Assembly (NCBI GenBank): GCA_014155875.1
Contig: JACEFZ010028117.1
Span: 190,001-254,000 of the forward strand
Direction of reading: 5' to 3'
DNA length: 64,000 nt
Origin: Cepaea nemoralis
Lineage: Eukaryota > Mollusca > Gastropoda > Stylommatophora > Helicidae
The position numbers and the translations under genes were made by a program. This document shows, one piece after another, positions 63,976-64,000 of this stretch (position 1 is its first letter; each line of letters starts with the position of its first letter). The notes beneath the pieces are model-generated. The model did no database searches. It saw only the letters and a program-made list of their open reading frames with translations, and was not told the origin of the DNA.

Positions 63976-64000
63976 ACAAATTTGGAAGAACTTTGAGACA

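Overview
This is a gene-poor, repeat-dense piece of animal nuclear genome. Genes are split by GT-AG introns, tRNA-headed SINEs, LINE remains and simple-sequence arrays are everywhere, and nothing looks prokaryotic. A mollusc is the best fit: the 22.0-22.6 kb insertion carries the short block CATGTCGTAAGAGGCGAC, which I associate with molluscan interspersed repeats, and the Penelope-like element and LINE types are common in lophotrochozoans. I cannot tell gastropod from cephalopod or bivalve.

Three host genes are supported. (1) TAF3, the TFIID subunit, lies on the minus strand. Seven coding exons run from 20,192 down to 1,929; the first two encode the histone fold. Splice phases match at all six junctions, and the PHD-finger exon must lie left of base 1. 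Exon 4 carries four frame breaks. (2) ARL6 (BBS3) is on the plus strand at 27,717-28,292 as one uninterrupted ORF. (3) A SMIM29/C3orf18-like single-pass membrane protein is on the plus strand in four exons (50,111-58,955), one of them a 26-nt microexon. TAF3 is general transcription machinery, ARL6 is a cilium GTPase and the third is uncharacterised; nothing suggests they work as one unit.

Layout: 1-20 kb is TAF3, its introns filled with SINEs, a Penelope-tail ribozyme family, a LINE copy and several tandem arrays. 20-27.7 kb holds GA arrays, an 88-bp satellite and a candidate TAF3 promoter near 26.7 kb. 27.7-28.3 kb is ARL6. 28.3-50 kb has no recognisable gene but holds LINE fragments, MITEs, a palindromic mariner, an hAT-like element and a 686-bp repeated block. 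50-59 kb is the small membrane-protein gene, with a 5'-inverted LINE and a Penelope-like element (456-codon ORF) in its first intron. 59-64 kb is a ~29-bp satellite split by a piggyBac-like insertion, then LINE tails.

The most notable signal is a set of very short hammerhead-ribozyme motifs at Penelope-like ends: three with intact cores (5,280-5,327 +; 8,286-8,332 -; 54,983-55,029 +) and two decayed. One sits 82 nt upstream of the 26-nt microexon, in sense orientation. A second theme is that arrays and transposons are intertwined: some satellites grew out of SINEs, and the large arrays are each split by one transposon insertion.
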